36,507 nt of DNA. Origin: Bacilli bacterium (lineage in GTDB: Bacteria > Bacillota > Bacilli > Bacillales > Amphibacillaceae). Each line of letters starts with the position of its first letter. Within the stretch, counting starts at the first letter, position 1. Below, one piece after another: positions 15,470 through 23,910 of this stretch. The notes under the pieces were generated by a model that did no database searches, was not told the origin of the DNA, and worked only from the letters and a program-made list of their open reading frames with translations. The DNA is taken from NCBI GenBank assembly GCA_012838505.1, contig DUPD01000087.1, forward strand, positions 1 to 36,507, read 5' to 3'. The position numbers and the translations under genes are program-made.

Positions 15470-15498
15470 GATTTTTCTGGCTCTTTTCTTTATGATTA
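15470..15498 (+). promoter_or_regulatory. SigA promoter of the carbonic anhydrase gene
   Basis: TTGATT (15470-15475), a 17-base spacer, TATGAT (15493-15498), about 30 bases before the TTG start. Confidence 0.6.
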
Positions 15499-15528
15499 GA
15501 AAAACAAATAAAAAAGGGGATAATCAAC

Positions 15529-16077
15529 TTGTTATTAGACGATATCTTAGAACATAATGATCAATTTGTTAATAATAAAACGTTTCAACAATATGCTACC
15601 GATAGTGTACCGAATAAACACGCCGTTGTTTTAACGTGCATGGACACACGACTAACAGAACTCTTGCCAAAAGCAATGAATTTTAAAAATGGTGACGTCA
15701 AAATATTGAAAACAGCTGGCGCGATTATTAACCACCCATACGGCAGTACGATGCGCAGTATTTTAGTCGCGATCCATGCGCTCCAAGCTGATGAGGTTTA
15801 CGTCGTTGGCCACTACAACTGCGGAATGAGTAATCTCGACTCACACCAATTAGTTGAGCAGATGAAACAAAACGGAATCAAACAAGAAAACTTCGATCAA
15901 CTTGAAATCAATCCACACGACTGGTTCCAAGGCTTTGATCAAATTGAAGACTCAGTAAAAAATTCGGTCGCCTTAATTAACAATCACCCACTCCTACCAA
16001 CCGACGTGCCCGTTCACGGCCTGGTAATTGATCCCGCAACCGGAAAGCTCGACCTTGTCATCAACGGTTACGATTGA
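15529..16077 (+). CDS. Beta-class carbonic anhydrase (YtiB-like)
   Basis: Reversibly hydrates CO2 to bicarbonate; cytoplasmic zinc enzyme of 182 residues. Zinc ligands and the Asp-Arg dyad are visible: Cys37, Asp39, Arg41 (LTCMDTRL), His95 and Cys98 (GHYNCGM). The start is TTG at 15529-15531, with AAAGGGGA about eight bases upstream; no better ATG exists near it. Length matches the short beta-CA clade of Bacillus YtiB. Single-gene unit with a SigA-like promoter and a terminator shared with murG. Confidence 0.92.
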   Translation: MLLDDILEHNDQFVNNKTFQQYATDSVPNKHAVVLTCMDTRLTELLPKAMNFKNGDVKILKTAGAIINHPYGSTMRSILVAIHALQADEVYVVGHYNCGMSNLDSHQLVEQMKQNGIKQENFDQLEINPHDWFQGFDQIEDSVKNSVALINNHPLLPTDVPVHGLVIDPATGKLDLVINGYD

Positions 16078-16085
16078 ACTTTAAA

Positions 16086-16115
16086 AAGGTGCTAACACCA
16101 AAGCGTTAGCACCTT
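16086..16115. terminator. Bidirectional terminator between carbonic anhydrase and murG
   Basis: Perfect 11-bp stem AAGGTGCTAAC / GTTAGCACCTT with an eight-base loop. The better T-tract is on the minus strand (murG side, TTTTTAA). Confidence 0.9.
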
Positions 16116-16117
16116 CA

Positions 16118-17188
16118 CTATTTAGCCAGCCGATAAATCTCTTCAATCACACGTTCTGTCGCATCTTGACGCTGATACGCCCGCATTGCTGTCTTGATCT
16201 GATTTTCCGCGATTATTAGACCAGTTACTTTTTCTAAAAAACTCTCCTCAGTTAAATCTTCTTCAAATAAAACATGCGCATAGCCCTGTTTTTTGAACGC
16301 TTCCGCATTTAAAATTTGATCCCCGCGACTCGCCTGTCGTGAGAGTGGAATCAACAACATCGGCTTTTCCAGCGCTAAAAATTCAAAAATCGCATTCGCA
16401 CCTGCCCGAGAAATGACGAGATCCGTTGCCGCGAGTAAATCAGGCAATTCCTCGTTGACATACTCAAACTGCTGATAGCCAAATTTATGAATTGTCGGAT
16501 CAAGATTGCCCTTGCCGCAAATATGAATGATCTGATGCGTTTTTGTTAACTCATCAAGCTGATGACGAACCGCTTCATTGATTCGTTGTGCCCCTGCACT
16601 TCCCCCCATCACCATAATGACAGGCTTCGATTCGGTCAACCCAGCAAATCTTAACCCCCGCTTCCGATTGCCTGCAAATAACTCAGGTCGAATCACTGCG
16701 CCAATCCAGCTCGTCTTCTCTTTCGGTAAGTACTCTAATGTTTCAGGAAATGTGGCAAGCACCTTTTTTGCAAAAGGAACGGCAATTTTATTCGCTAAAC
16801 CTGGGGTTAAATCCGATTCATGAATCACTGCTGGAATCCGCTTTAGTCTTGCACCAATTAATACAGGCACAGAGACAAAACCACCTTTAGAAAAAATCAC
16901 TTTTGGCTTTGTTTTGCTCAGAATTCGAATCGTTTGTCCGATCCCTTTTAAAACTTTAAATGGGTCCTTAAAATTTTCAACTGAAAAATAACGGCGCAAC
17001 TTACCGGTTGAAATCGAGTGATAAGTCACACCTTTGATCGGTTCAATCAACTCACGCTCAATCCCATTTTTCGAGCCGATATAATCAATTGTCCAACCAT
17101 CTCGTTGTAAGATTGGGATGATCGCTAAGTTCACCATGACGTGACCTGCTGTACCGCCACCCGTCAAAACAATTTGCTTTTTCTCCAT
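16118..17188 (-). CDS. murG: UDP-GlcNAc:undecaprenyl-PP-MurNAc-pentapeptide GlcNAc transferase
   Basis: Peripheral membrane GT28 enzyme that converts lipid I to lipid II; 356 residues, usual length. N-terminal [15 protein letters not shown] is the donor/acceptor glycine loop, SKGGFVSVP the second conserved loop, [11 protein letters not shown] the C-terminal domain loop, and [22 protein letters not shown] the UDP-binding region. The variant GGTAGHV-NLAI and the lack of mur/fts neighbours suggest the stand-alone second MurG found in some Bacillaceae rather than the dcw copy. AGAGGTAC lies upstream of the ATG at 17186-17188. Confidence 0.92.
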   Translation of the reverse strand: MEKKQIVLTGGGTAGHVMVNLAIIPILQRDGWTIDYIGSKNGIERELIEPIKGVTYHSISTGKLRRYFSVENFKDPFKVLKGIGQTIRILSKTKPKVIFSKGGFVSVPVLIGARLKRIPAVIHESDLTPGLANKIAVPFAKKVLATFPETLEYLPKEKTSWIGAVIRPELFAGNRKRGLRFAGLTESKPVIMVMGGSAGAQRINEAVRHQLDELTKTHQIIHICGKGNLDPTIHKFGYQQFEYVNEELPDLLAATDLVISRAGANAIFEFLALEKPMLLIPLSRQASRGDQILNAEAFKKQGYAHVLFEEDLTEESFLEKVTGLIIAENQIKTAMRAYQRQDATERVIEEIYRLAK

Positions 17189-17265
17189 AAGATTGTACCT
17201 CTTTCATTAAATCATACTCTAATCTATTCATAGTTTAGCACAAACATTAATCGAGAAATAGTTTT

Positions 17266-17769
17266 TCATGAGTGTGTTGACTGGACAACTTTAATTAAAT
17301 CTTCTTTTGAAATCTGTCGAGACGGTTGATCGTCACCGATTACACTCGAGCGGAACTCAAGCTTATAACTCAAACCGTTGTTTTGCCACGTTAATATTTT
17401 TGCAAAGCCATTATCAGCATAATTGGCTTTAATCGTTGAATCTATATCAATATCCTCTGCATCAGCACTGATCGCAAATGTCCCTTCTGTCACTTGAAAT
17501 GTAAGCAATTCATTTTCGCGTGAGTAGAAACTAATGTCGATCGCTTCTTCATCAGTACCTGCGATTAAGTAAAGGTCAGAAATAATAAACTCGACCGGGA
17601 TCGGAACATACTGAGGGTAGTCTGGTGAGAAAGATAATTGGTTAATCGTTGCTTCGACTTCTGCTGTTTCAAATTGATAATATCCTTCTGGTATTTCCGC
17701 TTCGCTTTGACAGCCTATTAGAATAAATAAACTGACAGCTAAGAGTCGATACCAGCATTTAGATTTCAT
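17266..17769 (-). CDS. Hypothetical lipoprotein
   Basis: A 167-residue secreted lipoprotein: basic N-terminus, hydrophobic stretch, lipobox LIGC (Cys 20, LFILIGCQSEAE). The rest is a soluble beta-rich domain without a family I recognise (EGYYQFETAEVEATI, VPIPVEFIISDLYLIAG). The ATG at 17767-17769 is preferred over a 19-codon longer frame because AGGAGTG sits five bases before it and it yields a clean signal peptide. Confidence 0.75.
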   Translation of the reverse strand: MKSKCWYRLLAVSLFILIGCQSEAEIPEGYYQFETAEVEATINQLSFSPDYPQYVPIPVEFIISDLYLIAGTDEEAIDISFYSRENELLTFQVTEGTFAISADAEDIDIDSTIKANYADNGFAKILTWQNNGLSYKLEFRSSVIGDDQPSRQISKEDLIKVVQSTHS

Positions 17770-17822
17770 AGCATCACTCCTACTTAAATAGTTTACAATT
17801 TCCCCTGTTATTAGGAAACTTG

Positions 17823-17898
17823 GCATTCGCCAATCCTTTAGGCGAATGCTTTAGTTGAACTTATGTAGTAAGAAAGTTATTATACTTTCTTATCTACC
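17823..17898. other. Two hairpins in a 380-base gene-free AT-rich gap
   Basis: The 17770-18149 gap has no convincing gene. GCATTCGCC / GGCGAATGC (17823-17831 with 17841-17849) is a perfect 9-bp stem. AAGAAAGT / ACTTTCTT (17870-17877 with 17884-17891) is a perfect 8-bp stem flanked by GTAG and CTAC that nearly extend it. They could lie in the leader of the lipoprotein gene on the minus strand. The remaining part up to 18110 is very AT-rich with nothing I can name. Confidence 0.45.
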
Positions 17899-18112
17899 AA
17901 AAATAGACGACTAAGATTAAGTTTTGTTACATTTTGAAGCATTATGTATCAATAATATAAAATTTTTGAATTTAGACTTTAATTTAATTAAATTGTATTT
18001 CTAAGTTCACTAACTTTTAATATCATAATTGGACGTTATTTCCTATGCTGATTGTACAATAATACCCAAATAATCGCAATTCAAATTCGAGTATTTTTTC
18101 ACAAAAATAAAA

Positions 18113-18140
18113 AAGATACCCCATTTTGTCGAAGCATCTT
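18113..18140 (-). terminator. Terminator of trmL
   Basis: On the minus strand AAGATGCT pairs with GGTATCTT (two G-U pairs), followed by TTTTTATTTTTG. Confidence 0.7.
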
Positions 18141-18149
18141 CCTTTTTCT

Positions 18150-18629
18150 TTAATGCATATTCGGAAAGCCTTGTTGTTTCAGGACGTCATAAGCGATAAT
18201 TGCCGCCGTGTTTGATAAATTCAATGAACGCACCTTATCATTTTTTGCCATATGAATCCGCAAACAGCGATCCTCTTTGCCCTCCAATAGAGCTTTCGGA
18301 ATTCCACTCGTTTCTCGACCAAAAACAAAAAATAACTCCCGACTCGAATCACTAAAATCAAATTCCGAATAGTACTTGGTCCCGAAGTTCTCAATGTAAT
18401 AATACTCAGCGCCACGATTTTTCTCATATAACTCATCAATCGAATCATAATATTGAACATTAACATCATACCAATAATCAAGCCCTGCCCGCTTTAACAT
18501 TTTATCCTCTGTCGAAAACCCAAGCGGACGAACTAAATGTAATGTCGCATTTGTCGCCAAACACGTCCGGGCAATATTACCAGTATTTGCTGGAATCTCT
18601 GGTTGATACAAAACAATATGAATCCCCAT
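18150..18629 (-). CDS. trmL: tRNA (cytidine(34)-2'-O)-methyltransferase
   Basis: SPOUT-class, SAM-dependent enzyme that 2'-O-methylates the wobble base of leucine tRNAs; 159 residues. Family motifs are LYQPEIPANTGNIARTC near the N-terminus, FVFGRETSGIP and IHMAKNDKVRSLNLSNTAAI (the knotted SAM site). ATG at 18627-18629 has GAGGTG six bases upstream; a GTG three codons earlier overlaps that site. Only a short gap separates it from the amidase-domain gene, so co-transcription is possible. Confidence 0.95.
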   Translation of the reverse strand: MGIHIVLYQPEIPANTGNIARTCLATNATLHLVRPLGFSTEDKMLKRAGLDYWYDVNVQYYDSIDELYEKNRGAEYYYIENFGTKYYSEFDFSDSSRELFFVFGRETSGIPKALLEGKEDRCLRIHMAKNDKVRSLNLSNTAAIIAYDVLKQQGFPNMH

Positions 18630-18663
18630 CTCAATCACCTCTTACAAATCAATCACCCGATTA

Positions 18664-19524
18664 TTATAGCACATCCGACCCAATCCGAAAAAATTTATAC
18701 TGACACTCAGGCGTCCAAGCCATTGAGTCCTGATAATCCCAATACCGATGCCGAGAATTATTCGTATGTGCATTAACAAGTGGCATCCGATCAGCATTTT
18801 TCGCAACAACAATCGTCGTATGATCGTAACGCCCATCACCTGCAAAATCATAACAAATCACATCGCCCAGCTTGAGCTTATCCGGGGAATCAACCTCCGT
18901 TGCCCGCAATCCTTTCGTCGACCCACTCAAATACCAACGAAACGCATGCGCCACCGACCAACTAAAGCTCCAATCATTATTCTGATACCACCAACCCGTC
19001 GAGCGATTCGGAAACCCGCGCATCGGCGCCCCACCCGCCCGCAAACATTGAGAAATATAATTTGTACAATCATTTACCTCGAAAAATTGATACGCCGGAT
19101 TGGCGTCGTTCCACCAATGTTCCGCATACCTGACAGCAGCGTTCCGATCATAAACAAATCGTTCAAGCTCTTCAACAGGTGTGAGCTCAATAATCGGATT
19201 CGAACGCTGCTCGACCTGATCACAAAATTGCTCGGGCAGCTCTTGATCCCGTTGGAGAATTTTTTTATAAAAAAGGGCTTGATGTTGGCGGCATTGCTCC
19301 TCACGGTAGAAACGCTGATTTTTTTTGATTAGAAAAGTGACATGTAATTGATAGTCGATCTGTTTCTCTTGATTTGGGAGCTCACGTTTGCTGAAGACCT
19401 GGCTTTTACCAGTGATGCGAACGACTTGATAGCCTCGTTCTTTATGTAATTGGCAAATCCGATTGACCCAGTTTTGTTTGTCGCTCATTAATTGTTGATG
19501 CCAATACTGATTTAAGTTCATCAT
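18664..19524 (-). CDS. Putative amidase-domain protein (Amidase_6, YhbB-like)
   Basis: A 286-residue protein with an N-terminal ~120-residue region of unknown role and a C-terminal putative amidase domain. NDCTNYISQ carries the likely nucleophile Cys153; YDHTTIVV and VNAHTNNSRH carry candidate His residues. YWHQQL at the start and FVYDRNAAVRYAEHWWND before the domain are typical of the Bacillus family. No signal peptide is visible, so it may act inside the cell or in the spore. The start ATG (19522-19524) uses GGAGGGG, which lies in the arm of a hairpin between this gene and queG. Confidence 0.82.
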   Translation of the reverse strand: MMNLNQYWHQQLMSDKQNWVNRICQLHKERGYQVVRITGKSQVFSKRELPNQEKQIDYQLHVTFLIKKNQRFYREEQCRQHQALFYKKILQRDQELPEQFCDQVEQRSNPIIELTPVEELERFVYDRNAAVRYAEHWWNDANPAYQFFEVNDCTNYISQCLRAGGAPMRGFPNRSTGWWYQNNDWSFSWSVAHAFRWYLSGSTKGLRATEVDSPDKLKLGDVICYDFAGDGRYDHTTIVVAKNADRMPLVNAHTNNSRHRYWDYQDSMAWTPECQYKFFRIGSDVL

Positions 19525-19528
19525 AAAT

Positions 19529-19559
19529 CACCCCTCCATAATGATTTTATGAAGGGGTG
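19529..19559 (-). promoter_or_regulatory. Hairpin that buries the amidase ribosome binding site
   Basis: On the minus-strand RNA, CACCCCTTCATAA pairs with TTATGGAGGGGTG (12 standard pairs and one G-U), loop AATCA. The second arm contains GGAGGGG, the ribosome site of the amidase-domain gene. No T-tract follows, so it looks more like translational control or an RNA processing site than a terminator. Confidence 0.65.
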
Positions 19560-19567
19560 CTTGTCTA

Positions 19568-20707
19568 TTATGTTGCGACTTGTTCAAATCGCAAACCTTT
19601 TTCCATTTCTTCGATAACTTCTGGATCAGTCTCCGTCTCCATCGCCGTTCGAATCGCTTGATAGCTATCCGATCGACCAATTTTTCCGATTGCCCATGCA
19701 GCTGTGCCACGAATGACAGGACGTGGATCGTCATTCATTAATCGAATCAACTCGTCAACCGCTGATTCCTCTTTATAGTTAGCTAACGCAATTATCGCAT
19801 TGCGCTGAATCGGTTTTTTACCACGCCAAGAGCCTGCCATATTACCAAACTTCTCCTTAAACTCTCGATTTGAAATTGAAAGCAGTGGGATTAGCTCTGG
19901 CTTAACAAGCTCGGGATCAGGCTCTAACTCAGGGTGCAGGTGACTATCAATCCCACGATTTTTCGGACAAACGACCTGACAGTTATCAAAACCGTACAAA
20001 TGATTACCGATTTTTTTCCGAAACTGATCTGGCAGAAAACCTTTCGTCTGGGTTTGATAAGCGAGACACATTTGCGCATTTAATCGGCCGGGCGCAACTA
20101 ACGCACCTGTTGGGCAGAGGTCAATACAAAGTGTGCAATCCCCGCATCCATCTTCAACCTCTTCATCTGCAGGAAACGGCAGATTTGTAATCATCTCGCC
20201 AAGATAAACATATGAGCCAAATTCAGGCGTGATAATCAAGGTGTTTTTTGCACTCCAACCAATCCCAGCCCGCTCTGCAACCGCCTTGTCAGCTAGTTCA
20301 CCTGTATCAACCATAATTTTTGACCGAAAACCCGGCACACGTGATGCAATATATGTCTCAAGCAGTTCAAGCTTTTCTCTGACAACATAATGATAATCTG
20401 TTCCCCAGGACGCCCGACAAAAAGTCCCGCGCCTCTTTCCGCGTTCGTTCTTAACACGTTCCCGCATTTTGGATGGATAGGCAATCGCAATCGCGATAAT
20501 TGATTCTGCTTCAGTTAAGTGAAGCTCAGGTTCCGTCCGTTCCTCGATTGTTCCTTTTTCAAAACCCGATTGATAACCTGCATCCTGCTGTGCTTTTAAG
20601 CGAGCTTTCATCTCAGAAAACGGATTGGCCGCAGCAAAACCAATTTTATCGATACCAATTGTCTTAGAATACTCAATGATGTCTTGTTTTAACTGTTCAT
20701 TAGCCAA
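19568..20707 (-). CDS. queG: Epoxyqueuosine reductase
   Basis: Cobalamin-dependent last step of queuosine synthesis on tRNA; 379 residues. Asp134 in MVDTGEL matches the catalytic Asp of B. subtilis QueG. Two [4Fe-4S] clusters are marked by Cys188, 191, 194 and 198 (CGDCTLCIDLCP) plus the later QMCLAY, NCQVVCPKN cysteines. A C-terminal HEAT-like segment (RPVIRGTAAWAIGKIG) binds the tRNA. ATG at 20705-20707 with GGAGGC-type site upstream. It precedes the amidase gene by 43 bases. Confidence 0.95.
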   Translation of the reverse strand: MANEQLKQDIIEYSKTIGIDKIGFAAANPFSEMKARLKAQQDAGYQSGFEKGTIEERTEPELHLTEAESIIAIAIAYPSKMRERVKNERGKRRGTFCRASWGTDYHYVVREKLELLETYIASRVPGFRSKIMVDTGELADKAVAERAGIGWSAKNTLIITPEFGSYVYLGEMITNLPFPADEEVEDGCGDCTLCIDLCPTGALVAPGRLNAQMCLAYQTQTKGFLPDQFRKKIGNHLYGFDNCQVVCPKNRGIDSHLHPELEPDPELVKPELIPLLSISNREFKEKFGNMAGSWRGKKPIQRNAIIALANYKEESAVDELIRLMNDDPRPVIRGTAAWAIGKIGRSDSYQAIRTAMETETDPEVIEEMEKGLRFEQVAT

Positions 20708-20750
20708 TCGTTTGCCTCCTTTATACTATTTTATATGTAGATATTTTTGG

Positions 20751-20850
20751 GTTATGCGCGAAATTTGAGATTTATGCTCGAAATTCTAGTTTTATGCTCG
20801 ATATTTTGGATTTATGCTCGAAATCCACGATTTATGCTCGAACGCGCATA
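20751..20850. repeat. 20-bp period tandem repeat (5 copies)
   Basis: GTTATGCGCG at 20751 and TTTATGCTCG at 20771, 20791, 20811 and 20831 are exactly 20 bases apart, each followed by a variable 10-base segment. The last copy is part of a dyad (TTATGCTCG ... CGCGCATAA). It sits in the 284-base gap between the queG start and the second pspA-like gene. Beyond the array, 20851-20940 shows nothing else that I recognise. Confidence 0.9.
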
Positions 20851-20946
20851 AAATGGATTAACCTGGATCAAACGCGGGTGAATTTTTCATAAAAAAAATC
20901 TTTTACTTATACTTACTACTTTAGCAAAAATTCGCCCAACAAACAA

Positions 20947-20983
20947 AGAGGAAATGCATTGTTTAATCCAACGCATTTCCTCT
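20947..20983 (-). terminator. Terminator of the TPM-pspA-pspA operon
   Basis: Perfect 11-bp stem AGAGGAAATGC / GCATTTCCTCT with a 15-base loop, followed on the minus strand by TTTGTTTGTT. Confidence 0.85.
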
Positions 20984-20991
20984 GGTTTATT

Positions 20992-21675
20992 TTATTCTAA
21001 GCCCATCTCTGCTTTTAGGCGCTCAAGTTCGTCGTCAACAGCAGGGGAACTGTTTCCTGAAGCATATTTTTCAGCTAAATTCGATGCTTCGTCGACAGGT
21101 CCTTCATTTAATTCAGATACGGCACTTGCTTCATCAAGACGGCGGGCAACTTTTTCTTCTAGGCGGTTAAATGAATCAACGCCACCTCTGCCACGACCTG
21201 ATTTGTCATTGATTTGATTCATTCGCTCTTTCGTATTAGCGACAGATATTTGTGCTTTTAGCATCGCTTGACGTTGCTTCAACTGGTTAATATCACTTGC
21301 TAATTTATCGTGCATTTGGCGCATCTTACTCGCATTTTCATGTGCGATTGCATATGTTTTGGCGAGATTAACACCGATATCTTCAAGCTCTTGCTTCTTG
21401 GCAAGAAAAACACGCGCATCATCATCGTTACCTGCACTGATCGCTTTTTTAGCAAAATCGTGATACTTCTGAACTTCTGCTTCGTTATCATCAACTAAGC
21501 GTTTTGCGCGAGATTCTTCTGCCATCACGCTTGCAGTATTTTTTTTCACTTCAGCTAAATCTTTTAACATATTACGTAAGTATTGATCGATCATTTTTTC
21601 AGGATCTTCCATCCGATCGAGCAACGCATTAACATTTGAACTAATAATATCTTGAAAACGTGATAAAATTGACAT
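20992..21675 (-). CDS. PspA/IM30 family protein, copy 2
   Basis: A 227-residue, almost wholly coiled-coil protein of the phage-shock/ESCRT-III-like family that coats and repairs stressed membranes. The N-terminal amphipathic helix MSILSRFQDIISSNVNALLD and the following PEKMIDQYLRNM segment are nearly identical to the adjacent copy 1, so the two arose by tandem duplication; the last ~60 residues diverge. GGGAGG precedes the ATG. Last gene of a three-gene unit, followed by a strong terminator. Confidence 0.92.
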   Translation of the reverse strand: MSILSRFQDIISSNVNALLDRMEDPEKMIDQYLRNMLKDLAEVKKNTASVMAEESRAKRLVDDNEAEVQKYHDFAKKAISAGNDDDARVFLAKKQELEDIGVNLAKTYAIAHENASKMRQMHDKLASDINQLKQRQAMLKAQISVANTKERMNQINDKSGRGRGGVDSFNRLEEKVARRLDEASAVSELNEGPVDEASNLAEKYASGNSSPAVDDELERLKAEMGLE

Positions 21676-21699
21676 TTAATCAGCCTCCCAAATTATAGT

Positions 21700-22410
21700 T
21701 TATTCAGTGTCTTCTTCCGCTTTTTCCTCAACTAATCCCATCGCCTGCTTCATTCGCTCAAGTTCAGCTTCGACAGCTGCTGACTCACGATGCTCAGCAT
21801 ACTTTTCTTCAAGGCTTTTCGCTTCATCTTCAGGTTCTTCATTTAATTCAGCCATTGCGTCAGCTTGATCTAGACGCTCGCTAATTTTATCTTCCATCCG
21901 TTTGAATGAGCCGATCGAGCCTTGTGTTTTACCAACGGATTGATTCGCTTTGTTGATTTTTTCTTGTGTATCAGCAACGGAAATTTGAGCTTTCAACATT
22001 GATTGACGTTGCTTTAATTTTTCAATATCGCTTGCTAGTTTGTCGTGCATTTGACGCATTTTACTCGCATTTTCATGCGCGGTTGCATACGTTTTTGCTA
22101 AACCAACACCGATATCTTCAAGTTCCTGTTTTTTAGCGAGGAAAACACGCGCATCGTCATCACTGCCAGATTTAATCGCTTTTTTGGCCAGCTCTTCATA
22201 TTTAGCAACTTCAGCTTCATTGTCAGCAACAAGTCTTTTCGCTTTAGTTTCTTCAGCCATCACACTCGCTGTATTCTTCTTCACCTCAGCTAAATCATTA
22301 GACATATTGCGTAAATACTGATCAATCATCTTTTCTGGATCTTCCATTCGATCGAGTAGTGCATTGACGTTTGAGCTAATAATATCTTGAAAACGACTTA
22401 AGATTGACAT
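21700..22410 (-). CDS. PspA/IM30 family protein, copy 1
   Basis: A 236-residue coiled-coil protein of the PspA/LiaH/IM30 family. It shares the first ~130 residues closely with copy 2 but has a different, more acidic C-terminal tail (VEEKAEEDTE). Paralogues of unequal tail could form mixed assemblies on the membrane. It starts 27 bases after the TPM gene with a good AGGAGG-type site, so it is in the same operon. Confidence 0.92.
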   Translation of the reverse strand: MSILSRFQDIISSNVNALLDRMEDPEKMIDQYLRNMSNDLAEVKKNTASVMAEETKAKRLVADNEAEVAKYEELAKKAIKSGSDDDARVFLAKKQELEDIGVGLAKTYATAHENASKMRQMHDKLASDIEKLKQRQSMLKAQISVADTQEKINKANQSVGKTQGSIGSFKRMEDKISERLDQADAMAELNEEPEDEAKSLEEKYAEHRESAAVEAELERMKQAMGLVEEKAEEDTE

Positions 22411-22437
22411 TTAATATCCTCCTTTAAAATGAACTGC

Positions 22438-23541
22438 TTATTTTACTGGATCATCTTGATATTTTTTCGTTAATTCTTCTTCAGGACTTGCACCAAATTT
22501 TTCAATTGGTTGGCTGAGAATATCTTTCGTTTGCTGGGCTTCAAGATTTTTTTGTGCTTGCTTACTCTTCCACCAGCTAAACAGTATGAATATTAAGACA
22601 ACAACTGCGATCACAATCCAAACGGTAATCCAAGGAGATTTCGTCACTTCCATCATGCGATCAGCCGAATCTTCGAATGCCTTACTGAAAAGTTGATCAT
22701 ATGTCAGACTATGATCATGATAGTAGCGTTCAACATAGTCATAGATAATGTCCATCGCTTCATTATCAACCACTGTTCCAATCTGCTTTCCTCGAACCAG
22801 TTCAAAAATGTAATTACCCGCGCTCGGTTCAAAGAAGACTAATAATAAGTGAGCCTCGTCAGTAAATAACTCATCATATAAGTTATCTGCATATTCATAA
22901 AACTCATCAAAACTTGGATCTGTTTCCCCATCAAGATTATCAGTAATATAGATATGAGGCTGGACACCAGTTTCATTGTAAAAATGTCTTAACCCATGCA
23001 ACAGAGTCGTATGATTTTCAAACCAACCTGTTTGAGCCGTATAATAATCGGTTTCATTGACTAATCCCGATGGCAATGGCTCACGTTCAATTGTTGATGG
23101 TGTCACAGAACCTGGCATCGTTGGATTAAAGTTTCCGATCGACGAAATGACGATCATCACAACCATTAACAAGAAGACTGCCATTAAGATAAAGCCACAC
23201 CCAGCACCACCGCAACCGCCACCTCCGCCGCCATAGCGTGGTCTACCCCAGTAGGGACGTCTCCACATGCCACCGCCATAAAAGCCTCCTCGAGGTCGAT
23301 TGTATCTTGGTCTTGGACGATGACCACCGCCACCTAGACCGCCGAATCCACCAGAACTTCCGCTGCCTCTTGATTTACCGGAACTAAAAGAACCGCCAGT
23401 ACGGGCACGTCCAGAGCTACGGCTTCCACCAAAACTCCCACCACTTCGGCCCCCAAACGAGCCACCACGGCTACCTCCTCCGCGACCGCCGCCAAACGAG
23501 CCACCTCCACGGCCTCCGCCGCCTCCTCTACCTCTAGCCAT
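22438..23541 (-). CDS. Gly/Arg-rich TPM-domain membrane protein
   Basis: A 367-residue protein. Residues 1 to about 110 are low-complexity Gly/Arg/Ser with several RGG motifs (GGGRGGGSFGGG). A membrane helix (FILMAVFLLMVVMIVISS), an extracellular TPM-like domain (TDYYTAQTGWFE, YADNLYDELFTDEAHLLLVFF), a second membrane helix (WITVWIVIAVVVLIFILF) and a short cytoplasmic tail follow. The linkage of TPM proteins with pspA genes recalls the B. subtilis ydjF-ydjH region, so it probably recruits or signals to the PspA pair. ATG at 23539-23541 is chosen because AGGATGTGG lies upstream; a longer frame by seven codons has no ribosome site. Confidence 0.83.
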   Translation of the reverse strand: MARGRGGGGGRGGGSFGGGRGGGSRGGSFGGRSGGSFGGSRSSGRARTGGSFSSGKSRGSGSSGGFGGLGGGGHRPRPRYNRPRGGFYGGGMWRRPYWGRPRYGGGGGGCGGAGCGFILMAVFLLMVVMIVISSIGNFNPTMPGSVTPSTIEREPLPSGLVNETDYYTAQTGWFENHTTLLHGLRHFYNETGVQPHIYITDNLDGETDPSFDEFYEYADNLYDELFTDEAHLLLVFFEPSAGNYIFELVRGKQIGTVVDNEAMDIIYDYVERYYHDHSLTYDQLFSKAFEDSADRMMEVTKSPWITVWIVIAVVVLIFILFSWWKSKQAQKNLEAQQTKDILSQPIEKFGASPEEELTKKYQDDPVK

Positions 23542-23583
23542 AAAAAGACCACATCCTAACATTCAATTTTAATAGTTTTCCTA

Positions 23584-23612
23584 AAATTATCATAGAGAGT
23601 TTTATCTGTCAA
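23584..23612 (-). promoter_or_regulatory. SigA promoter of the TPM-pspA operon
   Basis: On the minus strand TTGACA (23607-23612), 17 bases, TAATTT (23584-23589), about 45 bases before the ATG. Confidence 0.65.
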
Positions 23613-23844
23613 TTGGTATTTGTAAATAGTAGAACTGGACTAACAGAAATGAAAAATATGGGGGGAGTTTTTTAGCGCAAAAAAATGTGACAGCTATTTT
23701 GTATTTACCCGTTTTTAGGTATGAATATGTTTGTTTTTCAAAAAATAAGCTAATTTACCTAGATTATGTTTTTATAAGTTATAAAAATCCACAACTGAAG
23801 AGAATTCCTGAAAATCTAGTGGGTATTTTTTCCTATTTTAGAGA

Positions 23845-23904
23845 AAATAAAAACGCAACACTTCATTTTAAAATAAACAAAGTACTGCGTTAGGTGAATT
23901 GATA
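23845..23904 (-). ncRNA. Candidate small RNA of about 60 nt
   Basis: A strong promoter (23911-23939) should start RNA near 23904 on the minus strand. Forty bases later the arms AACGCAGTACTT and AACACTT-side GCGTT (23880-23891 with 23852-23863; ten pairs, two mismatches) form a hairpin, followed by TTTTTATTTT, a typical terminator. No ribosome site or start codon lies in this span. It lies over 300 bases upstream of the TPM gene, which has its own promoter. The rest of 23613-23844 is AT-rich without a supported gene. Confidence 0.6.
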
Positions 23905-23910
23905 ATAAAT

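Noticed and set aside
21310..21498. Plus-strand small frame inside pspA copy 2
   Set aside because: Antisense shadow of a conserved coiled-coil gene, without a ribosome site.
23687..23893. Plus-strand open frame of 68 codons
   Set aside because: No ribosome site, no recognisable family, AT-rich random composition, and it overlaps the small-RNA terminator.
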